Below are positions 10,324-22,106 of a stretch of DNA of 62,500 bases, piece after piece; the first letter of the stretch is position 1; the number at the start of each line of letters is the position of its first letter. This DNA is from Anaeromyces robustus (lineage: Eukaryota; Neocallimastigomycota; Neocallimastigomycetes; Neocallimastigales; Neocallimastigaceae). A model generated the notes under the pieces. It was given only the letters and a program-made list of their open reading frames with translations, made no database searches and had not been told where the DNA came from. Location of the stretch: NCBI GenBank assembly GCA_002104895.1, contig MCFG01000096.1, forward strand, positions 1 through 62,500. Direction: 5' to 3'. A program made the translations under genes and the position numbers.

Positions 10324-10636
10324 ATCAATTTTACTTTAATTCTATATTTAGAATTAAGGGCTTGTATGGATTTATTGTTTTTAAATATTATTATACTACT
10401 TTTCTTCCTCTAGTATTTTTTATTATTATCTATAATATTTTACTGGTTTTTTTATTTTTTTTAGTATCATTTTTTCATTATGTATTTTTTATGACTCATG
10501 TATTTTAATATTTAAATTCAATAAAAGTGACGTACAAATTGTGTGACAAAAAAAAAAAAAAATATTTTTAAAATACAATATTAATATTCTTTTTATTATT
10601 TATTTAATTATTATTTTTATTATTAATAATTATATA

Positions 10637-10743
10637 ATATCAAACTTTAATAAAATATATATATATATATGTATATATATGAAAGCTCTATAAATTAAGT
10701 TTTATATATTCATATATATATTATTTTATTTAAAGTTTGATAT
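10637..10743. repeat. 107-bp fold-back element with ~33-bp imperfect terminal inverted repeats
   Basis: The left end reads ATATCAAACTTTA-ATAAAATA and the right end is its reverse complement with one extra base. The arms continue through an AT tract to tatatatga/tcatatata, leaving a short core (aagctctataaattaagttt). It lies 77 bp beyond the retrotransposon tail. This is the shape of a small MITE-like element, but no transposase or clear target duplication is visible. Confidence 0.5.
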
Positions 10744-11830
10744 TTATCCAAAAGATGTAGTACAAAATTTGATGTTTACTTAAAAAAAAAAAAAAACTCT
10801 ACAAATAAAGAAAACTTTTTTTTTTAATTTGAATTAAGATTTATATTGAAAATAGAATTATATAAAAAATCTTAAAAAAAAAATTTTTTTTAATAATATA
10901 TAAATTAAAAATATATGTAAAACTAAATAAAAGATTTACAATACTTTAAATATAAAATAGAAAATAGACATTATACAAATATTATAAAATAATATAATTA
11001 TATAAAAAATCATATTAATAAAATTAAATTTAACTGATGGTTTTCAATTTATTATTATATACTGTTTTTTTTTTATTAAAAAAAAGTTTACACATAAGTT
11101 TGATATAAATTTTTAAAATATTCTATGTAATAATAATAGTGTTTAATATTCTTAATTTTTACTATACAATAATTAGTACAATTATTATTATTAGTACTAT
11201 AAAATCAGTAGTAACATTTATTTATAAAGAAATAAAAGGTTATAATAATATTTTATTAAGGCTATCATTTGTGTGCTAATGATGAGAAATGAATAATTAA
11301 TAAAGTTCATTGTAATGATTTTAATAGTTGTAAATCAGAATTTCATTTATAGATTTTCAATTTTATAAAAAATAAAAATAGAATTCTTGTTTTTTTTTCT
11401 ATTAAAGAAATAATAAAAATAATTTAAATTTTTATTAAAAGGAATTGTAACATCATACTTATAATATTACAAGAATTAATAATATAATAAAATACTTTTT
11501 ATATTTAAAATAAATAATAACAACAAAAAAAATGAATATTATATATATAGAGAATTATGATATTTTTATTAAAATAAATATATAAAGTATAAAATCATAA
11601 AATCATAAATAATAAAATATATTAAAGTCATAATTTTTATTAAAAGTTAAAAGTTATCTTTTAACACACTTAATTCAATTAAATTAACATTATTGGAGAG
11701 TTTGTTTGAATATATTTTTTGTACTTTTATTTGATTTTGATTTAATATTTGATTTACATCTTAATTATATGAAAATATACTAAAATGCATAGGTTATAGA
11801 TTTTTTTTATTTCTTTTTTTTTTTTTTTTA

Positions 11831-11874
11831 ATAATCTTTATAATTAAAATGAACATTTTAATTATAAAGATTAT
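11831..11874. repeat. 44-bp near-perfect palindrome
   Basis: Two 21-bp arms (11831-11851 and 11854-11874) are exact reverse complements with only AA between them. The arms begin ATAATCTTTATAATT. A T-run precedes the palindrome. The extreme symmetry is greater than expected even in AT-rich DNA. Confidence 0.85.
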
Positions 11875-12080
11875 CAAATAATATTATTTTTATAATTTAG
11901 TTTTTTTTTTTTTTATTTCTTAAATTAATTTTTAACAGAAAAATTCTAGCCATTAGTAAATTATTTCAGATATTTTTACAGATTATTTATAATTAATTAA
12001 ATTAAATCAATTATCTCGAATGAAATAATTCCATAATCAATTAACTTTTTTTTCTTATCTTTTTTTAATTATTTGTAACA

Positions 12081-12179
12081 AAATAAATAAATAGATAAAT
12101 AATTTATTAAATAAATAAATAAATAAATAATTTATTAAATGAATAAATAAATAAATAAATAGATAAATAAATAAATAGA

Positions 12180-12238
<59 letters not shown>

Positions 12239-12243
12239 ATAGA

Positions 12244-12313
<70 letters not shown>
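12081..12313. repeat. (AAAT)n tetranucleotide array
   Basis: About 230 bp of AAAT units with a few G substitutions (agat) and two short interruptions at the left end. Open frames through it (Tyr-Leu-Phe-Ile repeats on the minus strand) are artefacts of the array. Confidence 0.95.
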
Positions 12314-12315
<2 letters not shown>

Positions 12316-12804
12316 ATTCAATAAAGTTTATTAATTTATTTTATATATAAAAATAAAAAAATAATTGTTTAATTAAAAATTTAAATATATTGAATATAGT
12401 TGCATATATTTTAAATATATTACAAGTGTATTGAAATCTATTAATTATATTTTAAATATATGTATTATTAATTATAAGTTAATTTGTACAATTAAAAAAT
12501 GTAGAAAATGATCCACATTCCATTGAATGATTTCTGTTTAAAAAAATTGTAAAAATTCAAAAATTATTAATAAACATTATTTGATAATGAATATAAGATT
12601 TATATATATATTTTTTTTATTATCAAATATTAAATAATAATTTATTTAAAAAAAAAAAAAAATTATTATTATAATAATTTTAATAATTAAATTATGATCA
12701 TGAATTCTATATTTAATTATATAAAAATAAAAAAATAAAATAAAATATATATTTAAATAAACGATAATTTAATAATATAATAATTATATATTAATATAAT
12801 TATT

Positions 12805-12840
12805 CAAACAAACAAACAAACAAACAAACAAACAAACAAA
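12805..12840. repeat. (CAAA)9 tetranucleotide array
   Basis: Nine perfect CAAA units. An AAAT tract follows at about 12850-12892. Confidence 0.95.
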
Positions 12841-13710
12841 TAGATTAATAAATAAATAAATAAATAAATAAATATTAATTAAATAAATAAATAGTAATAT
12901 TTTATATTTATTTAGTTATTATTTATTTATTTATTTAAATACTTATTAATTTATTACATATTTATTTATTTATATATAATTTATTTATTTATTTATTATA
13001 TTCGAATAATTAAATCGATGAATTTAAATAAATGTTATAATAATATATTATTATTATTATTTTTTTTAATTACTTTAATATAAATATTTCTTTTTTTCCT
13101 TTTTTTCTATTTCTTCTTTTTCTTCTTTCTTTCCTTTCTTTATATTTTTACTTTTTTTTTTTTTTTTTACATTTATATATATTGAAATTATATTTCTTTT
13201 CTTTTTTTTATATATTTAATTTATATACATATTTTTTTTTACATTTTACTAAAGAAAAAGAAATTACTTTATAAAAAATTTTATTTATTATTTCAATCAG
13301 AATAATAAAATTGAGCAAAAATAAAATTATATAAGAAATTTAAATTACAATAGACTTAATAATATAATCAATTTATTATAAAACTATTCAAGGTAAATTT
13401 AAGTAATTCATTATATAATTTGTTAAATAGTATATATGTAGAATATTTTAATTATATAAATATTTTTTTAGATTTTATTTTTTAAATTTATGAATGAATA
13501 AATTATATAATTTTAAACCAATTAAGATAGTTTTATTTTCTTTATTTCTAAGTAAATTTAAATATTCTTTGGTATAATGCTTAATTTAGAATAATGATTA
13601 TATTTAATAATAAATAATAATTTTGATACTGTTATTATTATATAAAAATGATAATGTATATAATATATATAAACTTTAAAAATGAATTTTTTATAGTTAA
13701 TTTTTTTGTA

Positions 13711-13763
13711 TGCATAATTTTTATGCAGTCTTACAAATATGGAATAAACTTATTTGTAAGACT
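13711..13763. promoter_or_regulatory. two adjoining inverted repeats upstream of trehalase
   Basis: TGCATAA-TTT-TTATGCA (13711-13727) abuts a second inverted repeat with 13-bp perfect arms AGTCTTACAAATA (13727-13739) and TATTTGTAAGACT (13751-13763) around an 11-base loop. They sit 250-300 bp before the trehalase ATG, so they could act as protein-binding palindromes or as folded leader RNA. The function is unknown. Confidence 0.45.
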
Positions 13764-14012
13764 TTAATAATATTACTGTAACAATAAATAATAGAAGAGT
13801 AGAATTATTATTATATTAAGATATATCATATATAAGATAAAAAAAAATTATATATATTATATATGTATTTATATTATTAAGACTATAATTTTTTTTTTTT
13901 CATATTTTATTGCTTTTTAATATATGTAATAATAATATATATATATATTAACAATTTTATATATAATTGCTACATAGTATAATATTTTTTAATTTTTTCT
14001 TTGTCAGTGAAA

Positions 14013-17000
14013 ATGTTAGAGCAAGCAAATCCAAATAATATCTTAAATACCAATAAAACTATAAATTCAAATCAAGTTTTGAATTATTCAAAAAATGAAA
14101 GTACCATCGATTTACTTAAAAATTATACCCCAACAAATAAAGATATAAATAATATCAATAAAACAATTAATAGTAGTAAAACTAAGGAATCAAAAAGAAA
14201 TACTAATCATGTAAATGTAAAATCATATTTATCTGGAATAATACCAGAAAAAAAATCATCAACAAAAGTTGAAATTCCAAAATATATGGAAATAGAAAAT
14301 GATAATGATAAAAAAAATGAAACAAAAAAAGATAAATCATTGTCTTCCCTTCATGATATAGTTAATGGAAATCATAAAGCTAGAGCATTAGCTCTTATAG
14401 ATCAACAAAATGCTATACATGAATTTGATGATTTAGGTAATTCTGATAAAGATAATCGATTTGCTCATGGAGAAAATCATATTTCACTTCGTAAAAGAAA
14501 AATGTCTGTTCGAATTGAAGAAAGTGATAATAAAAAGAAATTTAAACCAAATCATCATAGAAGAGGTTCTTTAGGTAACTTTATTTAATTATTAATATTA
14601 TTATTATTATAAATATACAATTATTATTATAATTATAAAATATAAATATATTATTATAAATGAAAAATGGATAATGAAAAATTAATAATAAACTTATTAA
14701 AATAATAAATATTATTAATAATATTAATTTTTCTTACAATATATATATATATATTTATAAAATTATTATTTATAATATTATAAATGATTGATAATAAATA
14801 GATAACAACGCTAAACCTAATCAATTTATTATTAATGTTGCTGAAACTCAATGTAAATATATTAATAAATAAATAAATTTATATATATTAATTTTTTTAT
14901 TAAAATTCAATAATAATGGATTAATTATATAACTATTTAATTTTTAATTTAATAATTATTACTAATAATATAGCAAAAATATTAGAACAAGAAGATACAA
15001 ATGGTGATTTCCAAATTACTGTTGATGATAAAGGTCCAAAAACATTTAAATTAGGAACCTTAAATTCTGATGGGTTAATTATCTATTTTTTTTATTTATT
15101 TTTTTTTTTTCTTTAATTTAATAAAAAATTTCTTTTTTTTTTTTTTTTTTTTTAAATAATAAATAATTTATTAACTTTTTCTTTTTTTTTAAATTATTAT
15201 ACATATTCATATATTCATAATAGTTATCTTAAAAAAGATATTCGTGGTACATATGCTTTATCAAATCTTCTTCAAGAACTTGCATTAGCAACAAGTTATG
15301 GTAGAGATGTTATTGTTCTTGATGAAGATAGATTAAATGAATATCCAATTGATCGACTTCATCGTCTTGTTAAATATCATTTTTGGGATGCCTTAACTCG
15401 TCGTATTGATGAACAAGGTATAGTAACAATAGTAACTAAAAAAAAAAAAAAAAAAGATGAAATGGAAATTAAAAAAAAAAAAAAAAAAAATAATATATTT
15501 TACATGTTAATATAATAATAAAATATTATATTAATTATGTATTATATGTATATATTATATATATAGGTTTAGAAATTATTTTATGTGATTCCAAAAATAA
15601 ATCAGCAGATCATTCTAATCGTATTTATGTTCCATATGATGATACAAGAGCATTAAATTATTATAATGATATTTCAAAACGTCGTAAAGATTTAAAATTA
15701 GAAGTTATACGTTTACCAAAAAAAATTACATCAGAATATGTTCAATCTTTAGATAATTATCCAGGTATTTTGGCATTAGCTTTAAGAGAAGAAAATAATA
15801 TTGATGAAAATTATGATAAAGAAAAATCCCCAAAGACTGTTCTTAGAGGTGTTCCTTTTGTTGTACCAGGTGGTAGATTTAATGAAATGTATGGATGGGA
15901 TTCTTATTTTGAAACTTTAGGACTTTTAATTGATGAACGTCCACTTATTTGTAAATCTATGGTTGATAATTTTGTATATCAAATTGAACATTATGGTAAA
16001 ATATTAAATGCTAATCGTAGTTATTATTTAACTCGTTCACAACCTCCATTTTTAACAGATATGATTAATAAAACTTATTATACTGGTTTATTACCTAAAT
16101 TAAATGCCAGTACTAATTCCAATTCCAATTCCAATTCCAATTCCAATTCCAATTCCAATTCCAATACTAATATTAATAGTAATATTAATGGTAATAATAA
16201 TGAAAATAAAAATATTTTAAAAAATAAAACATCATCATCAACTTCTTCTTCACCACTTAAACCTAAAACTAAAAAACAATCCAATTTTTTAAAAACAAGT
16301 CCAATACCATTAACCAAAGAAAGTTTAAGACAATGGCAAAAAGTTTCTTTTACAGCAGCTATAAAAGAATTATTAAGTGTTTGGTTAAATGATCCAAGAA
16401 TTGAACGTCAATCAGGTTTATCATGTTATCATACTGAAGGTTTTGGTGTACCACCTGAAACAGAATCTTCTCATTTTGTTGCTATATTTACAGAATTTGG
16501 TAAAAAACATCATATGGATTGGAAAACATTTAAATCTGCTTATATGAATGGTGAAATAAAAGATCCTGAAGTTGATGAATATTTTGTACATGATCGTGCA
16601 GTAAGAGAAAGTGGTCATGATACTTCTTATAGAATTGAAAAAAGATGTGCAAATTTAGCTTGTGTTGATTTAAATAGTTTATTATTTAAATATGAAACTG
16701 ATATAGCTGATTATATACATAAATTCTGTAATGATGAGTAAGTTTATAAATTTAAATATATATTTATATATATATGTTATTATTTATATTATAAATAAAA
16801 AAAGTATATGAAATATTATGATTTATTTATTAATTATTATTATTTATTATTATATTATTATTAAAAAAATATAATTCTTTACTAAAATATAATAAAGAAT
16901 TATCCTTCAAGTAAAGAAAGGTGAGAATAATGAATATCTTAATAATTATAAAGAATGGAAGAAATATATTGAAAAAACTGGTTATTGTCATATGATTGGT

Positions 17001-18154
17001 AATAATCAAAATTGGAATTCAGAATGGTCAAGAGGAATTATAGCATTACAAGATGAATATAATAAAGAGTATAATAAAGATCCAAATGAATTCCAAAAGT
17101 ATTATAATATATTTAAAGAAATATTAAAAGAAAAAGAAAAAGAAAAAACATTATCATCATCTCATTCTGATTCACGTTCTGTTTGTTCTGAATTTTATAT
17201 TCCAGAAGGAAAAGAAGAAACCTCATACTTTTTAATTAGTTTAAAAGCAGATTTATTTTATTATTTAGGTAGAATTCGTAAAAATTCAATGAATAAATAT
17301 TTATGGAATGAAGATAAAAAAATATTTTATGATTGGGATTGGAAAGAAGGTAAACAAAGTAATTATGATTCCCCTACATCCATGTGGCCACTTTGGTGTG
17401 GATGTGCTGAAGGTGTTGGTGCTTATATTTTCCCTGATTATGTTGAAAAAAGATTTAATTTAGAAATTAAGGATCAAATTAAACCTTCCTCTAATCAAGC
17501 AGAAGAATTAATTAAAACATCATTAAAACTTTTTGAGGTAACAGGTGGTATAGTTGGTAGTACTGAAGAAAGTCGTGGTCCTACAAGTTTAGTTCGTCCA
17601 AATCGTCAATGGGATTATCCTTATGGTTGGGCACCTCATCAAATTATGGCATGGCAAGGATTAAAAAATTATGGTCATCATACCAATGCTGGAAGATTAG
17701 CTTATCGTTGGTTATATACTATATTAAATAGTTTTGTTCATTATAATGGTGTAGTACCTGAAAAATTTAATGTTGTTACTATAGATCATAAATGTAAAGT
17801 GGAATATGGTAATGTTGGTATTGATTTTAAAATGTTATCAAGAGAAGGTTTTGGTTGGATGAATTCTAGTTTTGAAGTAAGTAATATAAATATATATATA
17901 TATATATATATATTTTCATTTATGTATTCTTTGATTTAACTTAATTTATTTTTATTTTTATTTTTAATATTAATATTTTATATACTATATATTATAATAT
18001 TATAATATAAATTATATAATTAATAATCTATTAATATTGCTATAAATTTATTTTTTTTTAGGTTGGTATAACCTATCTTACTAAAGAACAAAAAATGGCA
18101 TTAGGTGCTTTGATTCATCCGGATCAATATTTTAATAGAAAAAACTGTCATTAA
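14013..18154 (+). CDS. NTH1: neutral trehalase (alpha,alpha-trehalase, GH37)
   Basis: Hydrolyses trehalose to two glucose molecules in the cytosol. Exons: 14013-14574, 14974-15073, 15224-15417, 15567-16737, 16898-17876, 18062-18154, giving 1032 residues (yeast enzymes are about 750). ATG 14013 is chosen; the four upstream codons start at TTG. The N-terminal ~187 residues are disordered and hold two PKA-like sites, RKRKMS (Ser165) and HRRGS (Ser186). An EF-hand-like loop, [12 protein letters not shown] (from residue 195), matches the calcium-binding region of neutral trehalases and is followed by [15 protein letters not shown]. Both trehalase signatures are intact: [15 protein letters not shown] and [10 protein letters not shown]. 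The extra length comes from the N-terminus and a Ser-Asn repeat insertion (AATTCC hexamer array, 16117-16164). No signal peptide is seen. The acceptor of intron 4 (ataaag, 16897) is weak but is the only one that keeps frame. Confidence 0.93.
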
Positions 18155-21100
18155 AAAAAAAATTCTTTTTAATTTTTAAAAGATTTTAATATTTAAAAAT
18201 GATAATAATATTTATAATATCTATAATAATTTTAATTAGAAATTAATTTAATAATAACAATTTTTTATTATGCAAATTACATTATTAAAAAAAAAAAAAA
18301 AAAGAAAATGAAAAGATATTTCATCTTAAAATATAACTTATCATTTATATTATACCTTTTATTTATTTATACAATATAAAATTATTTAAAAAATATTTAG
18401 TAATTAAAAAATACGCACATTTTATTATATCATATATTTAATTTTTTAATTTAAATAAAAGAAAATCTATTTAATTTATATAAAGAAAAAAAAATATTAA
18501 TGAAACAATTAAAGAAAAAGAAAAATGTTTTATTTAAAATTATTATTATTTTATAATTTTTTTTATCAGAATTATCAATTATCAATTAAATAATTTTCTT
18601 TTTTTATCAAAATTATCGATTAAATACTTTTTTTTTTTTTGAATCATTATTAATGAATAAATATATATATATATATTTTAACAAAATAAATAATATATTA
18701 TTATATTTAAAAAAATTTAAAGAAGAAACATTGATAATATATGTTTAAAAGTATCAAACTAGAACCGAAAAAAAAATTATTTTTTGTTATTTTTATTAAT
18801 AATTTTGTTACTGAATAAAATTAATTGCTATTATTTTGTCTTAACGTACGTAAGATCTCTAGTTACAGCTATGTTTTTTTTTTATTCTTTTATTATTAGG
18901 TTTTTATGATAATACTTATTTTATTCTCTAAAAAAATACAAAGATTTGACTAAAAATTTGATTAAAAATTTGACAACAAAAAGTCTCCCAATTGTGAAAC
19001 GTTTATACAATGATATGATCTTGAGGATTGTGATTTTAATTTTAATGATAGATGGATGTCCATGTACTCAATGATTTCTGTTTAAGGTCATTAAAGCTAA
19101 ACTCACCCATATATATATATAAACAAGAAATACATAGAATATTGATTTATGAAGAGAACATAAATAGTTCCATAGAATTCATGTGATGAGTTACATGTGA
19201 AATCTATAATAAAAAGAAAATTGGTACTGAAAAATTATTACATTTACATAAATTTTATCTTTATATTAATTATGATTATCTATTTTATATTATATTATAT
19301 TATTTTATTTTATTTTTATTTTTATTTTTATTTTTATTTTTATTTTTATTTTTTTTTATTTTATTTTTTTTTATTATTTATTTTTCAATAAAAAATGTCC
19401 CTTTTTTTATTGAAGAAAATGATTTTATAATAATAAATAATAGAAATATGAAAAAATAATAATTTTTAATAATTATGGTTATATTGAAAAAATAATTTAA
19501 AAATAAAATAAAAATTAAATAAAATAAAATAAAATTGATTTTATATTATATTAAATTATTAATATATTTCAATTATAATTATAATAATTATAATATATTT
19601 TATCATTAATTTTATTTTATTGATAATATATCTATAATATAAATATTATATATATTAATAAATAAAAATAATATATTTTATATTTAAATTTATATAGATT
19701 TAAGTCTAAAAAAAATGGTTAAATCAAAAATAAGAAAATAAGAAAAAAAAAATAAAAATTTAATTACTTAACCAAGCTTTTTTTTTTTTTATTTAGTAAT
19801 AATATAATATTAATATAATAAAATATAAAAAATGAAAGTAAAAAAAAAAGAAAAATAGAAATTAGTTTTATTATTTTTAAAATCAATATATATATGGACT
19901 TAATTCCTTCCAAAATATCTTTTTTTTTTCTTTATTTCTTTTTTCTAAAAATTTATATGTATTATTATACCATTTAGAAATAATTTATTTAATTAATTAA
20001 ACCATACATGTATCATAATTATTTATAACTTAATTATAATCATAAATAATATTAGTAGTAAAACTATTCATTAATAATAACAAATAATTAATAATAATAA
20101 CAAATAATACTATTAAATAATAACAAATAATACTATTAAATAATAACATAACAAAAAAAACATTTTATTTATAAATAATACTATTTAATAATTATAAAAT
20201 ATAGAATATTGTATAAAATAATATTTTTAATATTTTATATTTAATTTACTAATATTAATTTTATACAAGTTTTTATTTGTATTATTCTTTTTATTGTTAT
20301 TATTAATAGATTAATAGATTATTAGTATTTATTATTAATATTTTATTAAAATTTAATTATAAATAAATAATCTTATATATTAAATATTAATAATTCTATT
20401 ATTCAATTTTTTTTTTTAAATTTTTTTTAAACTTTTTTTTTTTATAATTAAATAATAATAAAAGCTTTTTTTTTATTTAATTTTTTTTTAAAAAAAAAAA
20501 AAGAGAAAGAAAATTAAATAAAAAAAAAATAATCATATATTATAATATTAATTAAACTAAAAAAAAAAACTTCATAATTATTTATTTATTTATTTTAACT
20601 TGTATATATTTTTTATATATAGGTAATAATCAATTTAAATTATTATAATTGAAAAATAATAATAACAAGAAAATAATTATTATTTATAATCTTTTTAATA
20701 ATATATAAATGATGATGATAATTATAATGAATCAATACATCAATCAATAAATACATGAATTTTTTTAAAAATAAAAACATTTTTGAAATATATATATACT
20801 TTTGTATATAAATTTAAAATTATTTTAAAATTATATTAATATTTTTTTATTAAAAAACAAAACAAAACAAAACAAAAATAATAATAGTAATAAAAAAAAA
20901 AGGACAAGGATAAATTAATAAATAATAAAAAGATGAATGTAACATAGGATAACAAAAATTTAGATATAAAATATGATAAAAACAATAATAATAAATACAT
21001 AAGTATAATTGATAAACAGGTCATTTGTAATAATAATAATAATAATAACAAAAATCAGAAAGACATAAATTTAAGAATATTATTATGTATAATAATTAAG

Positions 21101-21303
21101 AAAATCTTTTTTTTAATATTATTAATATATTTTAAAGTTTATTAATAATTTTGATATTAAACTAATCATAAATAAATATAAATATCTTTTTATTTTTTTT
21201 TCTTTTCTTTTTTTTTATTCATTAATTTTATTTTATATATATATAATTTATATTATATCTATATATTTTTCATTATACAAATACAAAATAATAGTAATCA
21301 AAA
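18155..21303. other. AT-rich intergenic stretch with a faint repeat remnant
   Basis: No gene is seen. Positions 18735-19200 have more varied composition (acgtacgtaagatctctag, gtctcccaattgtgaaacg) without a long frame and may be a decayed transposon. A 16-base motif in it (aatgatttctgtttaa, 19070-19085) recurs exactly at 12526-12541. A TTTTTA hexamer run lies near 19310-19355. The last ~100 bp contain the RBR-gene leader. Confidence 0.5.
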
Positions 21304-22071
21304 ATGTCTGATATTGATTTTGATGAAGGAGATGATGATTTCTTATATGACGAAAGTGGAGAAGATTATTTAGACGAAAGCGGAGAAGATTATTTAGATG
21401 AACTCGATTTTACAGAAATTATTCAAGAAAAACAAGAAAGAAAGAAATATGAAGTAGAATATAAAGTTTATTCTATTGAAGAAATTGAAGATTTCCAAAA
21501 TAAAGAAATTGAACATGTAGCAAACATCATTGGATGTTTTAAAGAACATGCCGCTACACTTTTACGTCATTTTAAATGGAATAAAGAACGTTTAATTGAA
21601 TTATATATGGATAGAACTGAAGAAGTAACGAAAGAAGCTGGTGTTATTGTTGATGCTCAAAAATTACCAAAATTAATTAAAGTAGAAGATTTTTGTTGTG
21701 ATATTTGTTGTGATTCTGGTGATGATATTGAATCATTAGCTCTTTCTTGTGGTCATCGTTTTTGTAAAGATTGTTATTCTCAATATCTTACTCAAAAAAT
21801 TAAAGTTGAAGGTGAATGTAGAAATATTCAATGTCCAAGTGATGCTTGTAATATTATTGTTGATGAAAATACAATAAAAATGTTGGTATCAGAAGATACT
21901 TATCACAGGTAAATATATATATAATATAAATATAATATAAAATAAAAATATAATAAATATAAAATATCAAGATAATGAAAAAAAATATATTATTTAATAA
22001 TGAATTAATAAGTAAATAAGTAAATAAATAAAGTAAAATAAATAAATAAATGAAATAATTAAAAGGAGTAA

Positions 22072-22106
<35 letters not shown>

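Larger units (their letters stand above)
8306..10560 (+). mobile_element. internally deleted non-LTR retrotransposon (LINE-like)
   Basis: The segment is clearly less AT-rich than its flanks. It runs from about 8306 (cagtaagacaggccagtagg) to a tail ending gtgtgac followed by 14-15 A at 10545-10560. It holds an ~0.8-kb leader, a first ORF (9120-9614) and an overlapping second ORF (9565-10323) with an AP-endonuclease-type start (LSWNTNGWN, then FQETG). No reverse transcriptase or RNase H is present, and the second ORF is closed after about 250 codons. Both the 5' leader and the 3' A-tail are retained, so the loss is internal rather than the usual 5' truncation. Target-site duplications could not be fixed by eye because both flanks are low-complexity A/T. 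Confidence 0.75.
10744..14012. other. gene-free AT-rich stretch before the trehalase gene
   Basis: No coding signal on either strand. It contains homopolymer runs, A/T microsatellites, a 44-bp near-perfect palindrome at 11831-11874 and adjacent hairpins at 13711-13763 (both listed separately). The trehalase promoter and 5' leader must lie in its last few hundred bases. A ttgtcag at 14001-14007 could be the 3' splice site of a leader intron. Confidence 0.6.

Noticed and set aside
12055-12321. Minus-strand Tyr-Leu-Phe-Ile repeat frame
   Set aside because: It is a translation of the AAAT array.
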